A stretch of DNA of 64,000 nucleotides, from positions 36,274,191-36,338,190 of the forward strand of contig NC_088302.1 in the NCBI RefSeq assembly GCF_032854445.1. Reading direction: 5' to 3'. Below the pieces are notes generated by a model that was given only the letters and a program-made list of their open reading frames with translations, had not been told where the DNA came from and made no database searches. The translations under genes were made by a program, and so were the position numbers. Position 1 is the first letter of the stretch, and the number at the start of each line of letters is the position of its first letter. Origin of the DNA: Liolophura sinensis. Lineage: Eukaryota; Mollusca; Polyplacophora; Chitonida; Chitonidae. Positions 34,351-45,782 of this stretch are shown one piece after another.

Positions 34351-36753
34351 TACACACATATCATACTGGGCAATGAACAACATCGTGCCTCAGAACGAAG
34401 ATACGGAGAGCTTTTACTTTTAATTCTTATTTCAATTTCCGCACACCATTCAATTACAAACATCATCATGTATTAACCTACACCAGATCTATCGGTTTCT
34501 ATTCATCTGATTAATTGGTTGATTGATTATACGAGTTTTAACAAGGTCATCTGTTAATCTTCATCCCGGCTGTTATCCCCAATCAACAACTTTACATCAC
34601 CATACAATACAATTAAAGACGCCCAGAATAGAGAGTAAAATCAAACGACAAGGTGATAGCTTATCTCAGTTAGGGTTTTATTCGAACGGTCATGTAAGTG
34701 CTTACATAGTAGCAAATTACACGCCACCGTGCACCATGGATTAAGCAAAATAGGTAAAAAACTGCAGTGATGTTAGTTGCAATATATTAGACGTCACAGC
34801 AAGGACAGAATAATTCAAAATGCTGCGTTGTCAATTATCATTAAAACAATACCAAGAGACCAGGCTTCAAGAAGCTTAGTCCTTCAGAAGAAACCGGTTT
34901 ATGCAGGAATACAATATAATTAAAGACGTACAGCATACAGAGAGTAAAACCAGAGCAGCCACGACAGTGTGATGCATGGCTGGAAAATGGTGACAATACA
35001 TAAACAAACATAAATAACTTTCTTTATAAAGTAACTTATACATGTACATGTTATTGCTTTGTTTATGTTTGCTTAGTCGAGGATAAACGCTTTACCCCAG
35101 TGCTGTTGCTAACATTCCCTACAATGTGATTAGCTCTGTAGTAAGTCTCTTGAACGTATCCCAACTCCGTTTAGCGAAGACTTAAGAGTCTCAGTGCTGA
35201 ACATCGCAACAGCTGGAACACTGGGGGATACCTATGGTGATCCACCTCCCACCCCCTCTAATACATACACACGCATAGTCCACGTCAAAGTAAAGACGTG
35301 CTGAATTAAACCGTAAATTTTGGCGTCTAACATTGTAAATGGCTGACTCTGTCGGTATTCTATATGTATTGATTTGTTTGAGCGGAATGGGTCCAGCTTG
35401 AAGCGATGTGATATTTGGTCTCAAATAAGTAGCGCGAAAAAATAAACTTAACTTCAATACCAGCACACTTCAACACACAAAGAGTATTTCGCCTTTATCG
35501 CCCTCTCCCCAAAGAGCTCAACAGAATCATAAAATTATAATTTGCATTTTTAAGTCGTTACCAGTATTGTATATTTTGGTTAATAACTGTATTATTGTGT
35601 GTTAAGTCTTCCATTATCTATATTAATAATGAAAAAATGAAAGTGATGAGAATGAATACATTTGACACATTACACTACAGGCCAGTATATTTTGGCAATG
35701 TCAAGATGAAAAACATTTAATTATAGTGAGAATAATTTAAATAATGAAAATCACTTCTATTTATTTTATATTTGTAAGGGTAAAACTGTTTACTTGTATG
35801 ACGGCGGGCACGGCATGTTGGTTCATGATCAGAAAAACGTGTGGCACAGCATTCACCAAACTAGCAAGAGCTAGATTCAAATCTGAGACCTTTTTGACAA
35901 AGGCCATTCACTGATAGTTGCCCCTAACAAAAATGTTAATAACTAAGACCTACCCTAAGTTCTCTTGTATGTATCCGGGTCGTCAGATGTTTAGAATTTC
36001 TCCCCAAAATGGCAAATGTATAAAGTCAAATCATATTATAGAGCATAATCATGGAAATGCTGGTAGATCGGTCCATCGACCACTCTATTGTTTTAATCTT
36101 TCAACATTTTTATCAATCATATATTCTTTTTTGAAACAGAAATATATCTGTTCAAGAAGATTTGCAAACCATTCACTGGCCTTGAATGATTACCGTTCTG
36201 AATAATAAAACATGTATTTTTTGTCTTGAAACAAAAATGTAAGACAGAAAAGCTTCCAAAGTTGGAGGTGTGTCTTCATGTAATTCTCCTATATTATTAC
36301 ATAAATGTATAAAATGGTTCCACATGTAATTTATGAGATAAAATCTATCTACACGAAGTAAAAATTCAGAAGTGGACTTTCATTTTCGCATATGTATTGC
36401 CAAAGTCTCTTTCCGCATTTCAAATAATACACAAGATGTTTTGTCTGGTGATTGTGTGTTATATATGTATTCAAATTCTAAATAGGTAGAAATGCAATAA
36501 TTTAGTTAAACATTCCTGTGGATTTTTGCTAAATGAACGACAGAACATTTTTAGATGTATTTAAGTAGTTAATAATGTATTTAATAATGAAGAGCGCCAT
36601 CCCGCCACGGGTTAGAAACCGGAGGTGACATGAACACATTACACAGCTGTGTCCCACCGGATTGTTGTCAGCGTCAATGCTGCCAACGTATCCATCCAAC
36701 ATACCTGTATGGTATCGTCACTTTACAGATTGGCAACAGTTCTTGTTCCAGTA

Positions 36754-36870
36754 ATTGGTCTATCTGTCTGCCACGAAACCTGGCCCGGTCTGAATATAAG
36801 CTGGGAAAGTTCAGTGCATTTTATTCAAACAGTACAATCTTGGATACACCTGTTTATTCCAGAGAGAAAG
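36754..36870 (+). promoter_or_regulatory. Promoter and 5' leader exon of cyclophilin gene 5
   Basis: ATTGG 36754-36758, 12 bp, CCACG 36771-36775, 17 bp, AATATAAG 36793-36800, then a leader exon ending at 36870 (AAAG before GTAAGT). The acceptor ends at 37314. Confidence 0.7.
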
Positions 36871-37322
36871 GTAAGTTTATTGTCATTATTTCTTTTTATG
36901 TGAAATATTATTGTATTCGTGATAATTCGACGTGTTATAATAATATAAAAATATAAAATTTTGACTGAATTTATTACAAAATTATCTTTGGTTCGAAAAG
37001 AATTATTTTCATTGTTTATAAATTAGCTAGAACAATTTGCATTGCATAAGGAAGCATGGTAATACTATAAACAGTGTTTTCCTGTGGTTTGTCTTCAACA
37101 AGTTACTGGATGTATTGTATATATCAACGCCAGCTGTATATCAACTAAATGTTTGTTTAATAGTACTAAGGGTGTATTATACGATTGGATATTATTGAAT
37201 ATTATACATTATTTTACATTTTGGTAAAAGTTATCTTGAAAATGTGATATGAAATTATTCATTTAGACATTGGAGGAAACAGTATTGAATGAGCTTATGA
37301 TGATTGTTTTGTAGACACCATC

Positions 37323-39793
37323 ATGGCGGCGTTACTGTTGTTGGCCTTGGCCTCCGTTATTTCCATGGGATATTGTGATAACTACACCGTCACAAAAGAA
37401 GCCTGGTTTGACATTGAAATCCGGGATTTTGACGGACCCGGAGAGGACTACAGGGGGGAGATTTGTCATCGGACTTTTCGGAGAAACCACACCAATGACA
37501 GTCATGAACTTCGCCTCCATCACAAATGGATTTGAAAGAACAACAAAATCAGGGGTGAGTTAAAATAGATACAATATTTCTCGCTTCATAGATTAAGTGA
37601 TTTTTGTGTGGTTTTAGGGGCAAATTCATTGTGATGTGTATGTCAGCATGGATCTAATGTAAAACCATGATGGTAAAAGGATAGCGTCTGGGCCAGTAAT
37701 GATGTGGTAAAAGTAAACGAAAGTGAGAAATGGATGACCATTGAAGGTACATAAAAATGTCGTTATTACTGAATTAAATGAGGTCAAAAGCTTCAGTTCT
37801 GAGGTGGGCTTTGTGAACCATGCTTATGGTGAATGTTGGATATACCATTGGTAAGACAATAGGCGCTTTTACTCTTATTTTTACATTTGGAAGAAATTCT
37901 TTTATGGATTGAATTTTTTTTTCACCATGTAATTTTCTTTCCTTTCCAACATTTTTTTTTGCACCATGTGACTTTTACAGCGCCCTATTAACATAGCTAT
38001 TTTGGGGAAGTGATAAAAATAATTGGTGGAAAGCCCGTTATAGCCATCTGAAGTTCTTTAACCTGTTAACCATGCTTTGGTCGTTATAATTAAAATGGTC
38101 TTTGGCCATAACTGGATGCTGTTACAAGCCTTCAGCGTACAAAAAGAACATATTATTGTAAGTTTATATATACTTAGGAAATGAAGTCGTTATATGTTGC
38201 TGCTTTACAGAGAAAGGAGAAACTGACTTACAAGCGCACCAACTTCCACCGAGTTGTGCCAGATTTCCTCATCCAGGGAGGAGATATCACAGTTGGGGAT
38301 GGCACAGGAGGTATGTGGAGTAATGTGGACAAAGAGTGGTTGGTACATAAGTTAGGACAATGTACAGCGTGTCAGTTATGCCCCTTGTTTATCCACTGTC
38401 AATCATCTGAAGATGTAGATCAATGGATTGTAGAATTGGATTGATTAAAACTTATGAATTATAAAGAATGAACCCATCGGGGAGTATATGAAAAGGGTGT
38501 ATATAGAACTAGGAAGTAGAAAGGGAACTCACATGAAAAGGGTTATCTATGATATAAATATTACAGACATTGGTTGATGTAAATCAGGACAGTGTACATT
38601 ATGTCCTGAACAAAAATCTTCTGCTCAAGGACATAGTTTGGTGAATTGCATGCGATCAGTGTACGACCTACATAGAAACGTGGGGCATTTATGGTAGCTG
38701 TGAAACCAACATGAAAGGTCTACCAGTTTGCACCAGTCAAAACAAAATGCAAAAATGAGAGTAGTTATTGATGAATGGCGCTATGTAAACGTTACAAGAG
38801 CGTGGGAATGTAGCACAATGCAGTTAAATATAACGAACAAAAATCTTTAGGTAGTAATACACAAAACTGTACGGAGTTTGTTTATCACATCGCCTGTTGG
38901 TGGAATATATCTAGTATTTCCTACATGGACTCATATACAAGTCGCCAACGAATATATTCTCTCGTTTGTATACAGGTCAGAGCATTTATGGCTCCAAATT
39001 TGTTGACGAGAACTTCATCCTGAGTCACAAAGCAGCTGGTTACGTATCCATGGCAAACCACGGCCAAGACACAAACGGTTCTCAGTTCTTCATCATGTTG
39101 ACCAAGGCCAGATGGTTGGACAACAAGCACGTCGTGTTCGGCAAGGTCGTCAAGGGAATGGTAAGGCTAAAATGCTTTCTCTTCTACAATGTATGATTTG
39201 AACATTTACTGCGTCTTTATGAAAACCTACTAACTCTTTCTCTTCATATGACTCCGTCCTAGTATCTTGCCGTTCATACTTCATATAACTCTTTTGTGGT
39301 ATGAGTTGAACGTTGTTTTGAAAGGTCTTGCTATCATTGACCTGAAACATCCACATATTGTTTGGCGATTTTGACAACGTCTTGCTTGATATTGTTCAAT
39401 TTAAGTTTTCGAAATTTTGCATCAGAAGAAGAAATAACTAATGAGAGCTCCGTCATTTACTGTCAATTCTGATATAATTTTCTTATAGCCTAAAGCTATC
39501 ATCACTTTTCGTCATTTACTATCATTTCTGATATAATTTTCTTATAGACTAAAGCTATCATCACTTTTAAGTATTGATCTTTCAGCGGGTTTAGCTTTTG
39601 TGTGACCATCAAATCTTAACTCAGTCTTGAATCATTGCAGGAAACTGTCCGTGCTATCGGTGACGTGAAGACTAACGATTCAGCCATGCCCAAGACTCGG
39701 GTCAAGGTCATTGACTGTGGATGTGATGACGTCAAGAAGTACACAGTGACAGAGGCCGAGACAAAGTCTGACGAGGACCTTGACCGAGAATAA
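37323..39793 (+). CDS. Secreted cyclophilin (PPIase), gene 5, frameshifted in exon 2
   Basis: Coding exons are 37323-37554, 38211-38310, 38976-39160 and 39641-39793. Exon 2 is 232 nt instead of 231: the run of G at 37453-37458 has six bases where gene 6 has five, so the frame is lost after EDYRG and regained only in another frame ([13 protein letters not shown]). Everything else is intact: signal peptide [18 protein letters not shown], splice sites, [31 protein letters not shown], tail DEDLDRE, promoter and AATAAA (39908). Apart from the extra base the protein would be 222 aa and nearly identical to gene 6. The insertion is either a homopolymer error in the assembly or a very recent inactivating mutation; the absence of any other damage favours the first or a young allele. 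It lies in a 5.3-kb unit duplicated at 43.3-48.5 kb. Confidence 0.85.
39451..39568 (+). repeat. 59-bp tandem duplication in gene 5 intron
   Basis: Two units starting CGTCATTTACT at 39451 and 39510, differing at a few bases. The matching gene 6 intron shows no such pair. Confidence 0.75.
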
Positions 39794-39907
39794 ATCACAC
39801 ATTTCATTTGTCTTCATATAAAAACACACATAATTAATTTAGGCACTATATGCACAATCGTTTTTCATTTTCACTTGTATAACTGTTGTATATGAAACGT
39901 TTTGGAA

Positions 39908-39913
39908 AATAAA
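39908..39913 (+). terminator. Polyadenylation signal, cyclophilin gene 5
   Basis: AATAAA about 115 nt after the stop. A second AATAAA overlaps the stop codon itself (GAATAAATC), and both are shared with gene 6. Confidence 0.6.
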
Positions 39914-40849
39914 TTGTTCCTTTGTTGAATATATATATGGGCCCATTTTCTATTTTTAATTTTACTGATTTCCCCGTGTTTACTTGGTTAGACAGCGGTA
40001 TTTAAGCAGAACGATATCTTCCATGCGTAAACCTATATCATACATAGGATTTTCAGCCGCTTTTGGCACGCTTTTTGTGCTTGCTGTTATATTTGAGCTG
40101 CTGGTGGTTTGTTTGTGTTATTATGCGGTGGAGTTCACCCTTCCTCAAGACGCCTCTTTTAAGACAACATAATCACCTAAGCCCTGACATATCTTTAGAA
40201 TATCGCCATTGTTCTAGTTCTGAAAAACTGTGGTGGTTTCAATGATGGACAACGGCTCCATGTATCTGATTGGCAAATTCTGGACGACAAAGGCTTGTTT
40301 TGGAAATGTGAATAGTACGGATGAGTCATATCCAGGCGTATGTAGATAGCAACAAGAATATTAAATAGTAAGTACATGTAATATGAACAAAAACACTTAT
40401 GGTTTTTGTTTTTACGTGGCAGGCAAACAAGATGTTACAACTCTCAACGTTTGTTATTGCAGTTATATGACCTAAATGCTTTGCGCAAGGTCATACCGAA
40501 TGGAAGATATACAAAACAATCTAATAAAATTCATTAATCAATATATAGTTGAAGGAGACCAATTGAAGTTTGGATATTCATTCAATACTACATAATTTTT
40601 TTTTTAATTTTTTTTTCAGAGGGAGTACGGTACTTTCTACTTTCCAAGAGATGGAGTACCGAGTAGGCTACCACAATGCCCCATATTTGCATGTGCGTAC
40701 ATGCGTACATAGGCCTACATATACAGCGATTCTACCCTTTGTAGTTGCATATAGGATATGTCATGATATTGTGTTAATTATTGGTAAACGCATTAAGATG
40801 AAGTGATTCAACCTACTTCTCAGCCTTCTATATTTATGACAGTGTGTTT

Positions 40850-40920
40850 TATTCATTGGTTGTGTTTTTCCGGTGATCAACGCTGTACTCAACAATTATT
40901 CACATGTGAAATAGCTGTCA
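40850..40920 (-). mobile_element. Degraded SINE 3' fragment
   Basis: CGCTGTACTCAACAATTATTC and a CAGGGC block resemble the family A 3' end in minus orientation. Weak. Confidence 0.35.
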
Positions 40921-41299
40921 GGGCTTTTTGGTTCGGACACGATATATTCAAACCCGGTAAAATCCTTCATAATGGATGACAGTGAATACGTCTGCTCTCA
41001 AGCGGACTTGAGCAAATGACTACGAGCTTCACAACTCCGTCGCTCATATTTATAGACTATTATAAAGAAAATTCTGGATGGTTTGATCGTAAACATGTAT
41101 ACAACACCGATACATATTTCCAGAATGTATACCCTACGTACACTGACACTAAACTCATGAACTCCGAAGCCTCGAGAACGCTCCACTGAATTACAGCGCA
41201 GGGAAAATGTAGGTCAGACACATGACTAGGTAAACTCAAGTACAAATAAAAAAATGTAATACAATATTTAAAGACTGCATTCGTAACATTTATTACAGC

Positions 41300-42130
41300 T
41301 GTAAAGTGCTTCCCTAAGCATCTATAAACGTGATCATTGATCTGTAAATGGGTCTAATCAACCAAACAAGCCCGCCTTCTGGAATACACCCAGCATCGTA
41401 AACGATCTTAAATAATTTATGATAAATGGGAAGCGTGGCTGTTTTAATGCTTGTTATATTTTCATTTCGTATATTGTCACAACCCGAATATTTATTATAT
41501 TTCATTTTATTTATAGCCAAGTCAATGTCCTCAAGCTGAATAGGTACACTGTATATCTAATTCATCATTAAGTAGGTAATCGTAATTACCTACGTAATTC
41601 TTAACACATTCTATATCGTCTTTATTCACGTCATCAGTAGTATTGTAATATTCATAAAGTTTTGCAATATCTGTTCAGTTAGAAGTGTTAGATTGACATT
41701 ATGTTATGTTATTATGTTATTGCTGATTTTCCAATATTCTCTCGGTGATGATTTTTTTTAATTCGCTCAATTTTGATACAATATTACGTAAATAAATATC
41801 CTAACTGTCCTACTGCATATGTTAAGCTTTAACGATTTCCTTCATTCTTATATTTTCTATTCTTATGTTTTTGTGTTCCGTCATTTCTTTTCTCTCTTGT
41901 CGGCATTCGGCATTAAACCAAGGTTTTGACTGGTTAGTTGGTTTCTTATGTGATTTATTATTATGCCTGTAGCCGATCGTTTTTATTGCGCTGTCTTTAC
42001 AGCATTTTTCTGTTTCATTAACAGTTGCAACGTCTTAGGTTTTGCAGTCGATCTCTGATATACGATTGTCTTCAACTGAATTGGAAACTGTTTGATAGAC
42101 GCTTGCTAGCTTATCCACATCTAGAATAAA
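41300..42130 (-). mobile_element. Decayed LINE (non-LTR retrotransposon) fragment
   Basis: Minus-strand translations give pieces typical of LINE ORF2: a segment with PWFNAECRQERKEM (about 41880-41930), and downstream an RT start resembling AINKMKYNKYSGCDNI, then LPIYHKLFKIVYDAGCIPEG and IRPIY (about 41340-41520). Frames are broken between them, so it is an inactive 5'- and 3'-truncated fragment. The clade is not assignable by eye. Confidence 0.7.
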
Positions 42131-42139
42131 CAGGAATTC

Positions 42140-42560
42140 TGGGCTGGGGTACGTGATAAAACAGCGATATCCATCGGATTTGAAAGCGCGACCTCGCTGA
42201 TCAGGAGACGATCGGTTGCGGCGAGGGTAACACTTTGGCCTAATGCTGTGACATGCAAAACACGTTACCTTGTTTGTGCGCAATGACACGCCATGAGCTC
42301 AGTCATGGAGATTATCCAGTTTTGTTTGACAACAGTCAGGGTTTATTTGAAAGCATCTGATCCTAGATAAAACGTGTTTACAAACTCTTCTCTGAACTCT
42401 CACAATGGTGAACATCGATAACAAGCTGGTTAGAGTATCCACAGCACTGTGATTAGCTCATCACTCTGTAGTAAGTCACTTGGTCGTATCCCAAGTCCGT
42501 TTAGCGGAGTCCGAAGAGTCTCACTGCCGCACACAACAGCTGGAACACTCTTGAAATCTG
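42140..42560 (+). repeat. Direct repeat, copy 1
   Basis: Shares with about 43040-43480 the block CATGAGCTCAGTCA, GGAGATTAT, AGTCAGGGTTTAT and then TGTAGTAAGTCACTT. Gene-free. Confidence 0.6.
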
Positions 42561-43039
42561 CTTGTATATTGTATATTGTATAAGTTATAATACCATACTT
42601 ATGAACTGTTTGACTTAGGTTTTATGGGGAAGCACACGGTGTTGGACTACCCACTCTAGGAATTTTTTGAACAATGAAAGTTCTCTGAAACCAGACACCG
42701 ATGTAATATTGCTGTGTTCATGTATCCGAAGTCAAATTTTCTTTTGAAAATGGTCAGATGATCATTTGCATAACTATGCTCAGTGTATGCGAAACGAGAG
42801 ACGCTAAGACTAACAGACTGCCCGGACTTTATTCATTTATTTGTTTGTCTAGTGCTCAGCAGAGTTCTTGAGCATTTTTATTTTCGTTCTCTTGGGTTAA
42901 GTAATCCGGAGATCCCCGAAGCTAGCTACCGCGTTTCGCGAGGTACGTACTTTGCATTGAGAACCATCCGTTTAGAGCTCGCGACCTGTCGGTTAATAGA
43001 CGGCCGGCTGAGACGACGATAACACTTTGGCTCCGTGAT

Positions 43040-43480
43040 GTAACATATTAAAACCGTAACAAGACGTCCTTGAAACTCTAGAGAGAACCATAGGATCCGA
43101 ACCGGCGACCTGGCAATCACTGGACCGCCAGCTGTGGCAAGGATAACTTTTTTGCCTGATGATGACTTATTGGAACTAATACCAACACACGTTGTCTCAT
43201 TTGTGGATAAAGACACCCCATGAGCTCAGTCAGGGAGATTATGTCGGACAATAGTCAGGGTTTATCTGAAAGCATGTAATCATGTGTTTACAAACTGTTT
43301 CTCCCCTCCCTCCCTCCTCCGAGTGGTGAATGTTGCTAACATGCTGAGTAGTGTATTCACCACCATGTGATTAGCTCTTATATCTCTGTAGTAAGTCACT
43401 TAATCGTACCCCAGGTCCGTTTAGTCTAAAGATTCTTAGTGTCGCACATCGCAACAGCTGGAACACTGGGGCATACCTAT
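43040..43480 (+). repeat. Direct repeat, copy 2
   Basis: Same block order as about 42140-42560. It runs into the start of segmental duplication copy 2. Confidence 0.6.
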
Positions 43481-43503
43481 GGTGACCCGTCTTCGCCCAG
43501 CAT

Positions 43504-43520
43504 CCCCCCCCCCCCCCCCC
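43504..43520. repeat. 17-base C homopolymer
   Basis: Uninterrupted C run. Its length is unreliable in most sequencing technologies. Confidence 0.9.
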
Positions 43521-44466
43521 ACTTCCCTCCTCAACACACATTCACACATGCATTGTCCACGTCAAAGTAAAGACGTGCTGGATGAAAGTATAAATTTTGG
43601 TGTGTAAATAGCTGACTCTGTCGGTATTCTGTATCTATTGATTTTTTGGAGTGGAATGAAACAAGCTTTAAGCGATTTGATAATATTTGGTCTCACATAA
43701 GTAGCACAAAGAAATAAACACCACACAAACAGTATTTCGCTTATATCGCTCTCTCTCCGAAAAGCTCAATAGGATCTTCAAGTTATAATTTGCATTTATA
43801 AGTCGTTACCGTTAGTTCACATTCTGGTTATTTATTTTATTATGGTGTGTTAAGTCTTCCATTCATTTATTAATAATGGCGTTGTGAAAGTAACGGGAAT
43901 GAATAAGTTTGACATACTAGTAACACATTACAGGCTGTATTGTTATGCAATGTCACGATGAAAAACATTTAATTTCTCTGAGAATAATTTAAATATTGAA
44001 ATTCACTTCTATTTTTTTATATTTGCGATAATAAAACCGTTCACTTGAGCGACGGCGGGCATGTAAGAAATCGTGTGGCACAGCTTTTAGCAACTTAACA
44101 ATAGTTGGATTCGAACCTGTGTCCTCTTTGGCAGAAGCCACTCACTGATAGTTGAGTCCCGATTAAAAATAACTGAAACCTCAAAAACAAATCTTTCCCA
44201 CGTTCCATTGGATGTATCTGGGTCGCCAAAAGTTTAGACGTCCTTCCACAACTGTCATATCTACACAATTTTTTAAACCACATTATAGGAACATGATCAA
44301 GGAAAAGACTGTTGTTTTAACCTTTCAACATTTCTTACCAAACCTATATACATTTGTTCAAGAAGATTTGCAAACCGTAAATAAGACACCTATTTTCAGT
44401 CTCAATTTTTATTCATTTTGTGAAATAAAAAAAGGTTAAGATAGAAAAGCGTCGAAGGCTGGGGGT

Positions 44467-44574
44467 GCGTTGATTCTCAGTACTATGTATATCAGTGATA
44501 TAGTTTCCAAACTTAACGGTGCGTTGATTCTCAATACTATGTATATCAGTCATATAGTTTCCAAACTTACCGAT
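44467..44574 (+). repeat. 54-bp tandem duplication
   Basis: Two units starting GCGTTGATTCTCA at 44467 and 44521, differing at about four bases; absent from the copy 1 counterpart. Confidence 0.8.
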
Positions 44575-45233
44575 ATCCACTGAAAACTGCCAGCTTGGCG
44601 ATTAGTCTGGGCTCTATGTTTTCTGTAGATTGCGTTATAATTATTTTGCTCACACTTTTTGTGTTAACCGCTTTGTGTGCTAATTACGCGCTCTAATTTA
44701 TTAAGTGCTCAATTTATACGCTTGAATTGTCTTCCCCAGGTAATTCTCCTATATTCTTACGCAAATGTATAAAATTAAGAAAGAAAATGTCCAGCATATT
44801 TTGTTTGTGGTTCCATATGTAAATTATGATATAAAAGTCATCTACACTAAGTAAAAATTCAAAAAGGAGAACGTTTCATTTCGTATATGTATTGTCAAAG
44901 TCTCTTTCTGTATTTAAAATAACACTGGAAATTTTATTCCACGATGATTACATGTTATATAAGTGTTCAAATTCTTAAATAGGTAGAAATATAATAATTA
45001 ACTTACACATTTCTGTGGATTAATGCTAAATGAAAAACAGAGAACATTATTTGTATTTAGGTATGTATTTAGGTAATGAGGAAGCCATGAGTTGGAAACC
45101 GGAGGTGGTATAAACACATTACACAGCTGTGTCCCACCGGATTGTTGTCAGCATCAACGTTGCCAACGCATCCATCCAACATGCCTGCGTGGTATCGTCG
45201 ATTTAAGGTCTGGCAACAGTTCTTGTTCCAGTA

Positions 45234-45349
45234 ATTGGTCCACCTGTCTGCCACGAAACCTGACCAGGACTGATTATAAGCTGTAAAGGTCAGTGGACTT
45301 CATTCAGGCTCTCCAATCTTGGATGTACCTCTTCATCTGAGACAGCAAG
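45234..45349 (+). promoter_or_regulatory. Promoter and 5' leader exon of cyclophilin gene 6
   Basis: ATTGG 45234-45238, 12 bp, CCACG 45251-45255, 17 bp, TATA-like ATTATAAG 45273-45280, then a leader exon ending at 45349 (GCAAG before GTAAGT). The acceptor ends at 45774. Near copy of the gene 5 promoter with a changed TATA box (AATATAAG to ATTATAAG). Confidence 0.7.
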
Positions 45350-45782
45350 GTAAGTTCACTGTTATTATTTCTATTTATGTGAAATATTATTATATTCGTG
45401 ACAATTCGACCCGTTTATAAACTTTTGACACTTAATTTATTGCAAAATTATCTTTGGTTCGAACAGTATTATTTTCATTTTTCATGAATCAGCTAGAACT
45501 ATTCAGATGTGAATAATATTAAGCATTGGATAAGAAAGCATGGTAATACTATAAACAGTGATCTCGTGCACCTGTGGTTTATCTTTAACGCCAGCCGTAT
45601 ATCATCTATATGATTGTTTATTACATTAAGAGGGTATCATACGATTGGATGTCATTGAATGTTATACATTATTTTACATTTTGGTATAAGTTATGCTGAA
45701 ATTATGATATGAATTTATTCATTTAGACATTGGAAGAGACAGTATTGAACGTTTTTATGTTGATTGTCTTGTAGGTACCATC

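Larger units (their letters stand above)
35100..40420 (+). repeat. Segmental duplication unit, copy 1 (with gene 5)
   Basis: Aligns with about 43330-48540 from upstream of the promoter through the 3' flank, introns included. Landmarks: the CACGTCAAAGTAAAGACGTG block (35281 against 43559), the ACACAGCTGTGTCCCACCGG block (36639 against 45120) and all gene exons. Boundaries approximate. Confidence 0.8.
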
